Positions 32,523 to 45,328 are shown, counted from the first letter of the stretch. The stretch is DNA of 55,562 nucleotides from Solirubrobacteraceae bacterium (GCA_016463765.1 JAEMQS010000025.1:1-55562), one strand, 5' to 3'. Translations and numbers: made by a program. Notes: generated by a model from the letters alone, not told the origin.

Positions 32523-33091
32523 CCACCCTTGCCGGCAAGAAGATCGCCATCCTCGCCACCAACGGCGTCGAGCGCGTCGAACTCGAAGGTCCCCGTGACG
32601 CCCTGCGCGACGCAGGCGCTGACATCGAACTGCTGAGCCTCGAGGCCGGCGAGTTCCAGGGCTTCGACCATCTCGACCAGGTCACGACCTTCCACGCCGA
32701 CAAGGCCGTGGGCGACGCGGACGCCGCCGACTACGACGGCCTGCTCATCCCCGGCGGCGTCGCCAACGGCGACTTCCTCCGAGGCGACAAGGACGCCGTC
32801 CGGTTCGTCGCGGGCGTCGCCGAGCGCAAGATCCCGATCGCGTCGATCTGCCACGGCCCGTGGATCCTCATCGAGGCCGGGGTCGTCGACGGGCGCACGG
32901 TGACGTCCTGGCCGTCGCTGCAGACCGACCTGCGCAACGCCGGCGCGGAGTGGGTGGACCGCGAGGTCGTCGTCGACGAGGGGCTCGTCACGAGCCGCAA
33001 TCCCGACGACATCCCGGCGTTCAGCGCGAAGGCCGTCGAGGAGTTCGCCGAGGGCCGTCACGAGGACGCGCCGACCCCGTCGGCGGCCTAG
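32516..33091 (+). CDS. PfpI/DJ-1 family protein (stress-type amidotransferase fold)
   Basis: Class I glutaminase-like fold with the nucleophile elbow Cys in ASICHGPW and the acid in GPRDALRDAG region, as in PfpI/YhbO (191 residues). Members act as deglycases, chaperones or peptidases under stress; the activity here is not decidable. The ATG at 32516 has GAGG 5 nt upstream. An in-frame ATG at 32486 adds ten residues (MGTPRNPEVP) and cannot be excluded, because a hairpin covers the later start. Confidence 0.9.
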   Translation: MSSTLAGKKIAILATNGVERVELEGPRDALRDAGADIELLSLEAGEFQGFDHLDQVTTFHADKAVGDADAADYDGLLIPGGVANGDFLRGDKDAVRFVAGVAERKIPIASICHGPWILIEAGVVDGRTVTSWPSLQTDLRNAGAEWVDREVVVDEGLVTSRNPDDIPAFSAKAVEEFAEGRHEDAPTPSAA

Positions 33092-33106
33092 CCACGGCGC
33101 AAGAGA

Positions 33107-33137
33107 CGCTGCGCCCGTTTGCCGAACGGGCGCAGCG
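33107..33137. terminator. 13-bp perfect hairpin between the PfpI gene and ku
   Basis: Arms CGCTGCGCCCGTT and AACGGGCGCAGCG with loop TGCCG. It ends 3 bp before the -10-like box of ku, so it can terminate the upstream transcript; no U-tract follows, and it could equally be an operator for ku. Confidence 0.65.
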
Positions 33138-33140
33138 GGC

Positions 33141-33146
33141 GATACT
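33141..33146 (+). promoter_or_regulatory. -10-like GATACT, 6 nt before ku
   Basis: GATACT ends 6 nt before the ATG at 33153, directly after the hairpin. Confidence 0.4.
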
Positions 33147-33152
33147 TCCCTC

Positions 33153-34028
33153 ATGCCCCGCGCGATCTGGACGGGCGCCATCAGCTTCGGGCTGGTCACG
33201 ATCCCGGTGAAGATGTACTCCGCCGTACAGCGGAAATCCGTTCGGTTCCACCAGCTGAACGGGAAGACGGGCGTGCGCATCCAGCAGAAGCGCGTGGACC
33301 CGAGCACCGGCGAGGAGGTCCCGTACGACGACATCGTCAAGGGCTACGAGCTGTCGCCGGACCGGTACGTCGTGATCGAGCCCAGCGAGCTCGAGGCGCT
33401 CGATCCGAAGAAGACGAAGACCATCGACATCGAGGACTTCGTCGAGGAAGCGGACATCGACCCGATCTTCTACGACCACCCCTACTACCTGGCGCCGGGC
33501 GCCGGCGGGGCCAAGCCGTACCGGCTGCTGCTCGACGCGATGCGCGAGACCGGCCGGGTCGCCGTCGCCAAGGTCGTCATCCGCTCGAAGGAGCAGCTCG
33601 TCGCGATCCGCCCGATGGGCGAGGCGCTGGAGATGAGCACGATGGTCTTCGCCGACGAGGTCCTCGGCGCGGACCGGCTCGACGAGATCCCCGACCCCGA
33701 CGAGGTCAAGACGACCAAGCGCGAGCTGGACATCGCCAAGCAGCTGGTCGACTCGCTCGCCGGCGCGTGGGAGCCCGAGAAGTACAAGGACACCTACCGT
33801 GAGGACGTCATCGCCCTGATCGAGCGCAAGGCCGCCGGTGAGGAGATCGCCGAGCAGCCCGTCGTCGAAGAGGACGAGGCCCCGGTGCCCGACCTCATGA
33901 GCGCCCTGAAGGCGTCGCTGGACGCGGTGAAGTCCCGCGACGGCGGTGAGGCGAAGAAGAAGCCTGCCTCCACCGCCGCGAAGAAGCCGGCGGCCAAGAA
34001 GGCGAAGCCGAAGGCCAAGGCGAGCTGA
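33153..34028 (+). CDS. ku: Ku, non-homologous end-joining DNA-end binding protein
   Basis: In this 291-residue protein the bacterial Ku core is clear: MPRAIWTGAISFGLVTIPVK at the N-terminus, GEEVPYDDIVKGYEL, EALDPKKTKTIDIEDFV and YYLAPGAGGAKPYRLLLDAM. The C-terminus is a Lys/Ala-rich tail (KKPAAKKAKPKAKAS), which in other bacterial Ku proteins helps DNA binding and threading. Ku homodimers ring DNA ends and recruit LigD; no ligD is in the window. Its CTGA end overlaps the apparent start of topoisomerase IB. Confidence 0.95.
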   Translation: MPRAIWTGAISFGLVTIPVKMYSAVQRKSVRFHQLNGKTGVRIQQKRVDPSTGEEVPYDDIVKGYELSPDRYVVIEPSELEALDPKKTKTIDIEDFVEEADIDPIFYDHPYYLAPGAGGAKPYRLLLDAMRETGRVAVAKVVIRSKEQLVAIRPMGEALEMSTMVFADEVLGADRLDEIPDPDEVKTTKRELDIAKQLVDSLAGAWEPEKYKDTYREDVIALIERKAAGEEIAEQPVVEEDEAPVPDLMSALKASLDAVKSRDGGEAKKKPASTAAKKPAAKKAKPKAKAS

Positions 34029-35050
34029 CCCGCGCGATCCGTCTCCGGCGCGTCAGCAGCGCCGGCCCGGGGATCCGCCGTCGCCGGCACGGACGCGGAT
34101 TCGTCTATCTCGACGAGAGCGCGGACGGTGAGCGCGTCGACGCACCCGAGACCCTTGCGCGGATCACCGAGCTCGCGATCCCGCCGGCGTGGACCGAGGT
34201 GTGGATCTGCCCGTACCCCGGCGGGCACATCCAGGCGACCGGGATCGACGCGAAGGGGCGCAAGCAGTACCTCTACCACCGCCGCTGGCGCGAGCGGCGC
34301 GACCAGGAGAAGTTCGACGACATGCTCGCGTTCGCGCGCAAGCTGCCGCGCCTGCGCCGTCTGGTCGACGAGGACCTCGCCCGCGGCGACCTCTCCCGCG
34401 AGCAGATCCTGGCGGTCGCCGTGCGGCTGCTCGATCGCGGGTTCTTCCGCATCGGGACCGAGGACTACGCCGTGGAGAACGAGACGTACGGCCTGGCGAC
34501 CATGCGCAAGGAGCACGTCACCGTCAGCGACGCCGTCATCGTCTTCGACTACCCGGCCAAGCACAGCAAGCGCCGGGTGCAGTCGGTCGTCGACCCCGAG
34601 GTCGCGGACGTCGTCGCGACGCTCCGCCGCCGGCGGGGTGGGGGCGACGAGCTGCTCGCCTACAAGCGCAGCGGGCGCTGGGTCGACGTGCGATCGACCG
34701 ACATCAACGCGTACCTCAAGGACGCGATGTCACGCGACGTCAGCGCCAAGGACTTCCGGACATGGGGCGCGACCGTCGTGGCCGCCGTCGCCCTCGCGGT
34801 CGCCGAGCCGCACGTGCATTCGAAGACCGCGCGGACCCGGGCCGTGCGGCACGCGATCAAAGAGGTGGCGCACTACCTCGGCAACACGCCGGCCGTGGCC
34901 CGTGCGTCGTACATCGACCCGCGGGTGTTCGACCGCTTCTCCGACGGCGAGTCGATCCACGCGGTGCTGCCCAAGCTCGGCGCCGAGGACGACGCACCGG
35001 CGATCCAGGGGCCCGTCGAGCGCGCGGTGCTGCGCCTGCTCAGCTCCTGA
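34025..35050 (+). CDS. DNA topoisomerase IB, apparent CTG start
   Basis: The frame encodes 341 residues of poxvirus-type bacterial topoisomerase IB: RHGRGFVYLDESADGERVD, PPAWTEVWICPYPGGHIQAT, YHRRWRERRDQEKFD, DFRTWGAT and the catalytic Tyr region ARASYIDPRVFD. Homology-like sequence begins by about 34043, but the first ATG/GTG/TTG in frame is GTG 34199, inside the conserved domain. The only plausible start is CTG at 34025, overlapping the Ku stop as CTGA and preceded by AAGGCGAG inside ku. So translation is probably coupled to Ku. A sequencing error or a Ku frameshift are the alternatives. Confidence 0.85.
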   Translation: MTRAIRLRRVSSAGPGIRRRRHGRGFVYLDESADGERVDAPETLARITELAIPPAWTEVWICPYPGGHIQATGIDAKGRKQYLYHRRWRERRDQEKFDDMLAFARKLPRLRRLVDEDLARGDLSREQILAVAVRLLDRGFFRIGTEDYAVENETYGLATMRKEHVTVSDAVIVFDYPAKHSKRRVQSVVDPEVADVVATLRRRRGGGDELLAYKRSGRWVDVRSTDINAYLKDAMSRDVSAKDFRTWGATVVAAVALAVAEPHVHSKTARTRAVRHAIKEVAHYLGNTPAVARASYIDPRVFDRFSDGESIHAVLPKLGAEDDAPAIQGPVERAVLRLLSS

Positions 35051-35096
35051 GGATTGCGGCCGGATGCTGGCCTGAACCTTCGCCAGGATGCGAGGC

Positions 35097-35588
35097 ATGG
35101 CTTCCTGGAGAGACATCGAGGCGGCGGCGCCCGAGTTCGCCGCCGCGGCGCGCGCGTTCCTGGACGCGCATCAGCACAAGACCATCGCGACGCTGCGCCG
35201 GGACGGCTCCCCGCGCATCAGCGGAACCGAGGCGACGTTCGTCGACGGCGACCTGTGGTGGGGGTCGATGCCGAACGCGGTCAAGGCGATCGATCTGCAG
35301 CGCGATCCGCGGTTCGCGCTGCACTCAGGGTCGGACGACCCGCCGGCATGGAAGGGCGACGCGAAGGTCTCGGGGCGCGCGGTCGAGGTGCACGACCGCG
35401 AGGCCGCGAAGGCGCTGGTGCGCGCCCAGGGCAACGACCCGGAGGGGGAGGCGTTCACGGAGTTCCACCTCTTCCGGGCCGACATCAGCGAGGTCGCGCT
35501 CGTCCGTCTGGCGGAGAGCGGCGACAAGCTGATCGTCGAGTCCTGGGTCGAGGGTCGGACGCCGGCGCTGCGGCGGATCGAGCGCTGA
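35097..35588 (+). CDS. Pyridoxamine 5'-phosphate oxidase-fold protein
   Basis: This 163-residue split-barrel flavin/F420-binding family protein has FLDAHQHKTIATLRRDGSPRI at the start, DGDLWWGSMPNAVKAIDLQRDP and the late FHLFRADISEVALVRL. Such proteins reduce or bind small substrates using FMN or F420. The ATG at 35097 has GAGG just upstream; an ATG at 35088 is also in frame. It converges with the STAS gene, the two stop codons being adjacent. Confidence 0.85.
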   Translation: MASWRDIEAAAPEFAAAARAFLDAHQHKTIATLRRDGSPRISGTEATFVDGDLWWGSMPNAVKAIDLQRDPRFALHSGSDDPPAWKGDAKVSGRAVEVHDREAAKALVRAQGNDPEGEAFTEFHLFRADISEVALVRLAESGDKLIVESWVEGRTPALRRIER

Positions 35589-35954
35589 CTACGCGGCGAT
35601 ATCGGCGTCGAGCGCCGCGAGGGCCTCGTCGCGCGATGACCGGATCGTGAAGATCTGGTCGAGCCCGGTGATCTCGAACGTGCGGGCGATGCTCTCGTCG
35701 ACGTTGACGACGGCGAGCGCGCCCTCGCGCGAGCGCAGCCGCTTGAGACCGCCGATCAGCACGCCCAGGCCCGTCGAATCGAGAAACGTGGTCTCGGACA
35801 GGTCCATGACGACGCCCGTGGCCCCGCCCTCGATGACCTGCGTGAGCGTCTGCTTGAGGTCCGGCGCGGTGTACAGGTCGATTTCCCCGGCCACGGCGAT
35901 GACGTGACGGTCGTTGGGCTGCGGCTCGTGGCGCAGGGCAAACTCAGCAGGCAT
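35589..35954 (-). CDS. STAS-domain anti-sigma factor antagonist
   Basis: SpoIIAA/RsbV-type protein of 121 residues: HVIAVAGEIDLYTAPDLKQTL, VVMDLSETTFLDSTGLGVL (Ser in LDSTG is the site phosphorylated by RsbW-type kinases) and a C-terminal helix FEITGLDQIFTIRSSRDEAL. Unphosphorylated, it should bind the RsbW-like kinase and free a sigma factor. GAGGAA precedes its ATG; 6 bp after the degenerate partner gene. Last gene of a three-gene unit. Confidence 0.92.
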   Translation of the reverse strand: MPAEFALRHEPQPNDRHVIAVAGEIDLYTAPDLKQTLTQVIEGGATGVVMDLSETTFLDSTGLGVLIGGLKRLRSREGALAVVNVDESIARTFEITGLDQIFTIRSSRDEALAALDADIAA

Positions 35955-35960
35955 CGTTCC

Positions 35961-36356
35961 TCAGACTACCGGCGGAGCGAATGCGAGCCGGACCCGCAAC
36001 TCGTCGGGCTCCTCGGCGACCTCGACGGTGTCGGCGACGCGCTCGAGCACGTTCCCGACGCCCGGCAGGCTCGCTGCCTCGAGGAGTGCGGCGCCGCCGC
36101 CGTCGCGCAGGTCGCCGACCTGCAGCTCGAGGCCTTCTGAGGATGCCGTGATCTGAATGCTGATCCGGCCGTCGGCGCCCTGCTCGGGACCGTGGGCGGC
36201 GATCGCGTCGGCCAGCAGGAGGGCGTCGTCGAGGCGGTCGATCGGGCAGTCCGCGCGTGCGGCGAGCATCGCCACGACCGCGCTGAGCACCGGCCCGACG
36301 ATCGGGCCGCGCCGGACGACCACGGTCGCCACGGTCTGGCGCGGCGGGGTGCTCAC
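35961..36356 (-). CDS. Degenerate RsbW-like (ATPase-dead) protein
   Basis: The GTG at 36356 overlaps the preceding stop as GTGA. Order of elements in the 131 residues parallels an RsbW: a helix DRLDDALLLADAIAAH in the place of the N-box helix, strands RISIQITASSEGLELQVGDL, and a final strand VRLAF. But the Asn of the N-box and the G1 (DxGxG) and G2 glycines are absent, so it probably cannot bind ATP. I infer a paralogue that lost kinase function and may modulate the kinase/antagonist pair. No family name assigned. Confidence 0.6.
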   Translation of the reverse strand: MSTPPRQTVATVVVRRGPIVGPVLSAVVAMLAARADCPIDRLDDALLLADAIAAHGPEQGADGRISIQITASSEGLELQVGDLRDGGGAALLEAASLPGVGNVLERVADTVEVAEEPDELRVRLAFAPPVV

Positions 36357-36760
36357 GCGGCCTGCGTTCCGGTGAGGCCGAACGTCATCCGGACCTCGGT
36401 CGGGTGGTCGGCGCTGCCGCCCTCGAGCTCGAGCGACTGCGAGAGCGTCGCGATGAGCGGGAGCCCGAGGCCGAGACCCGGCGAGTCCGGACGGGGGTGG
36501 ATGCCCGCTCCGCGGTCGCGGACGACGATCACGAGTTCCTCGTCGCTGATGGTCGCGTCGACCTCCAGCGGGCCGTCGTCCTCGGTGTAGGCGTGCAGCA
36601 CCACGTTGGTGCACGCCTCGGTGACGGCGAGCTTGATGTCCGCGGCGATCTGGTCGGGCAGGTCGAGCGCGTCAGCAAGTCCACCGAACGCATGGCGGAC
36701 GACCGCGACGTTCTCGGCCCGGGCCGGGACGAGGAGTTGGAGATCGGGCGATTGGCTCAC
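36353..36760 (-). CDS. RsbW-like anti-sigma factor (serine kinase, HATPase)
   Basis: GHKL fold of 135 residues: N-box helix KLAVTEACTNVVLHAY, G1 motif VIVVRDRGAGI and G2-like PGLGLGLPLIATLSQ, then LEGGSADHPTEVRMTFGL. These bind ATP and phosphorylate an STAS antagonist; the free kinase holds a sigma factor. GTG at 36760. The sigma factor target is not adjacent; the nearest sigma gene is at 29.9 kb. First gene of the unit with the degenerate paralogue and STAS protein. Confidence 0.92.
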   Translation of the reverse strand: MSQSPDLQLLVPARAENVAVVRHAFGGLADALDLPDQIAADIKLAVTEACTNVVLHAYTEDDGPLEVDATISDEELVIVVRDRGAGIHPRPDSPGLGLGLPLIATLSQSLELEGGSADHPTEVRMTFGLTGTQAA

Positions 36761-37083
36761 TGGGCGGGGCTCTCGGTGGCGCTCGGTCCTACGACGGAAG
36801 GGATCGGTCCTGCCCGGGGATGGTGCCCCGCTGGGCCCGGTCTCATTCCTCGAATGTGGACGATACCTGGGCGTCTGGTCGTTCGGGCGCGGACATTTGT
36901 GCCGTCCTACGTCCACGCGCGCGAGGACGGTGCCGCGAATCGGCTGCGTGCGGGGAGGGCGTCCCTGGACGCGATGGAGCACTCGGTGCGCCGAATCCCA
37001 TCCCGCCGGACGGGTCTGATCGACCTTCCACTGATACCCTTTCCGTTCCCTCAAGTGCCGTTTGTCCGCCCGGGGGCACTCCT
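36761..37083 (+). other. Intergenic region upstream of gltB
   Basis: The 323 bp between the RsbW-like gene and gltB holds no gene I can support. No clear TTGACA/TATAAT pair is seen. Immediately before gltB, AGTGCC (37054-37059) and GGCACT (37075-37080) can form a hairpin that would draw in part of the G-rich Shine-Dalgarno region (37072-37076), a possible minor translational control. Confidence 0.4.
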
Positions 37084-41667
<4,584 letters not shown>

Positions 41668-41669
41668 TC

Positions 41670-43214
41670 GTGGGTGAACTCGGCGCGTTTCTGAAGATCG
41701 AGCGTCACGGCGTCCAGTACCGGGACCCGAACGAGCGCATCAGCGACTACCACGAGTTCGTCGCACCCCAGCCTGACGAGGAGCTGTCGCGGCAGGGTGC
41801 GCGCTGCATGGACTGTGGCGTGCCGTTCTGCCACAACGGGTGCCCGCTCGGGAACCTGATCCCCGACTGGAACGACCTCGTCTACCGCGGCCGCTGGCAG
41901 GACGCCATCCGCCAGCTCCACGCGACGAACAACTTCCCGGAGTTCACGGGCCGCCTGTGCCCGGCCCCGTGCGAGGCCGCGTGCGTCCTGGAGATCAACG
42001 AGGGCGACGCCGTCACGATCAAGCAGATCGAGCAGTCGATCATCGACCACGCCTGGGACAACGGCTGGGTCGTCGCGCAGCCGCCGTCGATCGAGACGGG
42101 CCGCAAGGTCGCCGTCGTCGGCGCGGGTCCCGCGGGCATGGCCGCCGCGCAGCAGCTGCGCCGCGCCGGGCATGCGGTGACGCTGTTCGAGCGCGACGAG
42201 GCCGCCGGCGGGCTCATCCGCTTCGGCGTGCCGGACTTCAAGATCGAGAAGCGGATCGTCGAGCGCCGCGTGCAGCAGCTCATCGACGAGGGCGTCGACC
42301 TGCGCCTGGGCGTGGACGTCGGCGTCGACGTCACCGCCGAGCAGCTGCAGGCCGAGTACGACGCGGTCGTCCTGACCACGGGTTCGCGCGAGCCACGCGA
42401 CCTGCCGGTCCCCGGTCGCGAGCTCGACGGCATCCACCCGGCGATGGACTACCTCTACGTCCGCAACCGCTTCGTGGCGGCGACCGAGGGCCCGGCCCCG
42501 GCCGTCCCCGCGCCCGACGGGCTGCCGCAGATCACGGCCGCCGGTAAGAACGTCGTCGTCATCGGCGGCGGCGACACCGGCGCGGACTGCGTGGCGAACT
42601 CGCTGCGCGAGGGCGCGACCCAGGTCGTGCAGCTCGAGCTGCTGCCGCTCCCGCCGCAGACCCGCCCCGACGATCAGACCCCGTGGCCGCTGTGGCCGGC
42701 GAAGTACCGCCAGAGCTACGCAGCCGAGGAGCTCGAGGCGCTGGCCAAGGGCGAGCAGGACTACCAGGTGGTCACCACGTCGTTCTCGGGTGTCGACGGC
42801 CGCGTGACGACGCTGAACGCCGCGAAGGCGCAGCCGGCTCCGCCGTTCGCGCCGATCGAGGGCAGCGACTTCGAGATCAAGGCCGACCTCGTGCTGCTGG
42901 CGATGGGCTTCCTGCATCCCGAGCAGCCGCTGCTGGACCAGTTCGGCGTCGCCAAGGACCCGCGCGGAAACATCAAGGCGACGAAGCCGTACACGACCTC
43001 CGAGCAGGGCGTCTTCGCCGCGGGCGACGCGCGCCGCGGCCAGTCGCTCATCGTGTGGGCGATCAACGAGGGCCGCCAGTGCGCCCGGATGGTCGACCGC
43101 TACCTCATGGGGCTGGATCGCAGCGACCTCCCGGTCGGCGACGCGGACGAGGGGCCCGAGGGCCCGCCGATCCACGTGTCGCCGGGGCTGGCGGGCGGCA
43201 AGCTCAACGGCTAA
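41670..43214 (+). CDS. gltD: Glutamate synthase small subunit
   Basis: The 514-residue subunit supplies electrons from NADPH to GltB. N-terminal 4Fe-4S cysteines: CMDCGVPFCHNGCPLGNL and RLCPAPCEAACVLE. FAD motif VVGAGPAGMAAAQQL and second dinucleotide motif VVIGGGDTGADCVANSL; C-terminal FAAGDARRGQSLIVWAI. GTG at 41670 with a strong AAGGGGAG Shine-Dalgarno within the end of gltB. Its TAA overlaps the TAG of the converging VOC gene (shared CTAA). Confidence 0.96.
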   Translation: MGELGAFLKIERHGVQYRDPNERISDYHEFVAPQPDEELSRQGARCMDCGVPFCHNGCPLGNLIPDWNDLVYRGRWQDAIRQLHATNNFPEFTGRLCPAPCEAACVLEINEGDAVTIKQIEQSIIDHAWDNGWVVAQPPSIETGRKVAVVGAGPAGMAAAQQLRRAGHAVTLFERDEAAGGLIRFGVPDFKIEKRIVERRVQQLIDEGVDLRLGVDVGVDVTAEQLQAEYDAVVLTTGSREPRDLPVPGRELDGIHPAMDYLYVRNRFVAATEGPAPAVPAPDGLPQITAAGKNVVVIGGGDTGADCVANSLREGATQVVQLELLPLPPQTRPDDQTPWPLWPAKYRQSYAAEELEALAKGEQDYQVVTTSFSGVDGRVTTLNAAKAQPAPPFAPIEGSDFEIKADLVLLAMGFLHPEQPLLDQFGVAKDPRGNIKATKPYTTSEQGVFAAGDARRGQSLIVWAINEGRQCARMVDRYLMGLDRSDLPVGDADEGPEGPPIHVSPGLAGGKLNG

Positions 43215-43606
43215 GCCATCCCGCGCTCCTCGATGAGCGCGAGGATGTTGCCCGCCGGGTCGGTGAACCACGCGATGCGCGGCCCGTCGTCTCCGCCGCC
43301 GGAGATGCCGCGCTCGTCGTGCTCGAAGCCGTCGTAGCGCTCGAACGTCACGCCGCGTGACGCGAGGCCGTCGACGGCGGCCTCGAGGTCCTCGACGGGG
43401 AAGTTCAGGACGGTGGCGTTCCCCGGCCGCACGTCGGGCTTCGTGTAGATCATCGTCGGCCGTGCTCCGCCGTGGAGCTTGAGCGTCAGCAGGTATCCGT
43501 CCATAATGGACTCGGTGTCGATACCGAGCGTCTCGCCGTAGAACCGGCGCGCCGCTTCCATGTCGTCCACCGCGAAGCTGCTGAAGGCCTCGGTTGTCGC
43601 AAGCAC
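43211..43606 (-). CDS. VOC-family (glyoxalase/bleomycin-resistance-type) protein
   Basis: This 131-residue single VOC module has EAFSSFAVDDMEAARRFYGE, a central strand RPTMIYTKPDV, VLNFPVEDLEAAVDGLASRG and the end FTDPAGNILALIEE (metal-ligand Glu). It may bind or convert a small molecule; glyoxalase, dioxygenase or drug-binding roles are all possible. GTG at 43606 with AAGGGGG upstream. The same frame continues open far upstream, but that stretch shadows the MFS genes. It diverges from the MFS exporter over a gap with a 12-bp inverted repeat. Confidence 0.88.
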   Translation of the reverse strand: MLATTEAFSSFAVDDMEAARRFYGETLGIDTESIMDGYLLTLKLHGGARPTMIYTKPDVRPGNATVLNFPVEDLEAAVDGLASRGVTFERYDGFEHDERGISGGGDDGPRIAWFTDPAGNILALIEERGMA

Positions 43607-43660
43607 CGTGTGTCCCCCTTCGGTCGTCGTCAGTACCCGTGTGGACCGCCGCACCGCACG

Positions 43661-43700
43661 GAACTCATCGGTCGCGCACCATGAACGAACCGATGAGTTC
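43661..43700. promoter_or_regulatory. 12-bp perfect inverted repeat between the VOC and MFS genes
   Basis: GAACTCATCGGT (43661-43672) and ACCGATGAGTTC (43689-43700) with a 16-nt spacer lie in the middle of the divergent gap. Arm length and position suggest the operator of a repressor acting on one or both genes. No regulator gene is adjacent. Confidence 0.55.
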
Positions 43701-43759
43701 TCCGCCGCCCGGAGGTCTGAACCGGCACGCACCACGCTCACCATCGAGGACCCGACACC

Positions 43760-45256
43760 ATGCAATCCCAGAATCCCCAGAAACTCAGCGCCTCCGAGGA
43801 CCGGCAACGGTGGGTCGCGCTCTACGTGCTGTGCGCCGGCATGCTCATGATCGTGCTCGACGGCACGGTCGTGAACGTCGCGCTGCCGACCATCCAGGAC
43901 GATCTGGGCTTCACGAGTTCGAACCTGGCGTGGGTCGTCAACGCGTACATGATCGCGTTCGGCGGGCTGCTGCTGTTCGCGGGCCGGATGGGTGATCTCA
44001 TCGGGCGCCGGAAGATGTTCCTCTCCGGGCTCGCGCTCTTCAGCGCGGCATCGCTGCTGTGTGGCCTGGCGTCGAGTCAGGAGTGGCTGGTGGCGGCACG
44101 GTTCCTGCAGGGCATCGGCGGCGCGATGACCGCCGCGGTGATCCTCGGGATGATCGTCACGATGTTCCCCGAGCCGAAGGAGCAGGCCAAGGCGATCGGG
44201 GTGTTCGCGTTCGTCGCGTCGGCCGGCGGGTCCATCGGCCTGCTCGCGGGCGGCGTCCTGACGTCGGCGATCAGCTGGCACTGGATCTTCTTCATCAACC
44301 TGCCGATCGGCCTCGTCACCGCGGTGCTCGCGCAGCGGCTGCTGGCCGACGACGCCGGCCTGGGGCTGAAGGCCGGCGCCGACGTGCCGGGCGCGATCCT
44401 CATCACGAGCGCGCTGATGGTCGGCGTCTACACGATCGTCGCGCCCGCGGCCGAGCAGGGGTGGACCCACAGCGAGACGCTGCTGTTCGCGCTCGGCGCG
44501 CTGGTGCTGCTCGTCGCGTTCATCGTGCGCGAGTCGACGGCGGCCACGCCGCTCATTCCGCTGCGGATCTTCAAGTCGCGCAACGTCACCGGGGCGAACC
44601 TCATCCAGATCTTCGCGATCGCGGGCATGTTCGGCCTGTTCTTCCTGGGCGCGCTGTACCTCCAGCGCATCCTGGGCTACGACGCGCTGGAGACCGGGCT
44701 GGCGTTCCTGCCGATGACCATCGTGATGGGCACGCTGTCGGTGAAGTTCGCCGAGCCGCTCATTACGCGCTTCGGCGCGCGGACGCTGCAGTTCCCGGGC
44801 CTGGCGCTCGTCGCGCTGTCGCTCGTGCTGTTCACGCGCACGACGGTCGACGGCAACTACTGGGAGCACGTCTTCCCGGTGATGGTGCTGCTCGGCCTCG
44901 GCGCCGGGATCTGCTTCCCGGGCCTGATGACGATCGCGATGTCGGGCGCCACGCCGCAGGACGCGGGTCTCGCGTCCGGGCTCGTGAACACGAGCGCGCA
45001 GGTCGGCGGGGCGGTCGGTCTGGCGGTGCTCGCGACGCTGTCGGCGTCTCGGACCGAGGACGCCGAGGCGACGGGCACCGCGACGGCGCAGGCGCTGCTC
45101 GACGGCTACCACCTGGCGTTCTGGGTCGCGGCCGGGCTCGTGCTCGTCGCCATCGCGGTCGCGGCGTTCGTGGTGCGGCCGGTGCAGATGCCGCCGCACG
45201 GCGAGACCGCACCCGAGCTCGAGCCGGAATTCGCGCTGGCGGGCGCCGACGCGTAA
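43760..45256 (+). CDS. DHA2-type MFS drug/proton antiporter
   Basis: The product has 498 residues and about 14 TM helices. Motif D1 of the DHA2/EmrB-QacA family is seen as LDGTVVNVALPTI in TM1; motif A reads GRMGDLIGRRKMF; motif C-like GGSIGLLAGGVL lies in TM5. Exports hydrophobic compounds using proton motive force. GAGGA lies 9 nt before the ATG. It is followed by a long hairpin and a second transporter of the same family, so the two are related but separately expressed. Confidence 0.93.
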   Translation: MQSQNPQKLSASEDRQRWVALYVLCAGMLMIVLDGTVVNVALPTIQDDLGFTSSNLAWVVNAYMIAFGGLLLFAGRMGDLIGRRKMFLSGLALFSAASLLCGLASSQEWLVAARFLQGIGGAMTAAVILGMIVTMFPEPKEQAKAIGVFAFVASAGGSIGLLAGGVLTSAISWHWIFFINLPIGLVTAVLAQRLLADDAGLGLKAGADVPGAILITSALMVGVYTIVAPAAEQGWTHSETLLFALGALVLLVAFIVRESTAATPLIPLRIFKSRNVTGANLIQIFAIAGMFGLFFLGALYLQRILGYDALETGLAFLPMTIVMGTLSVKFAEPLITRFGARTLQFPGLALVALSLVLFTRTTVDGNYWEHVFPVMVLLGLGAGICFPGLMTIAMSGATPQDAGLASGLVNTSAQVGGAVGLAVLATLSASRTEDAEATGTATAQALLDGYHLAFWVAAGLVLVAIAVAAFVVRPVQMPPHGETAPELEPEFALAGADA

Positions 45257-45265
45257 CGGTCTGCC

Positions 45266-45314
45266 GCATCGGGTCGACAGACGGGGAGCATGTGCCCGTT
45301 TGCCGACCCGATGC
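45266..45314. terminator. Long two-part hairpin between the two MFS genes
   Basis: Outer arms GCATCGGGTCG (45266-45276) and CGACCCGATGC (45304-45314) pair perfectly, enclosing a second stem ACGGG/CCCGT (45281-45285 with 45295-45299). It should end the first transcript; the second gene has its own -10-like box at 45329. Confidence 0.6.
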
Positions 45315-45328
45315 CGCCGCCCGGCTGA

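Noticed and set aside
33153-35050. Ku followed by LigD
   Set aside because: The second gene has topoisomerase IB motifs and no ligase, polymerase or phosphoesterase domain.
36820-37083. N-terminal extension of GltB
   Set aside because: The glutaminase Cys must lie close to the N-terminus after a short propeptide; the ATG at 37084 gives that, the extension does not.
36850-37083. A riboswitch in the gltB leader
   Set aside because: Only one 6-bp hairpin near the start codon is evident; no conserved aptamer core is recognisable.
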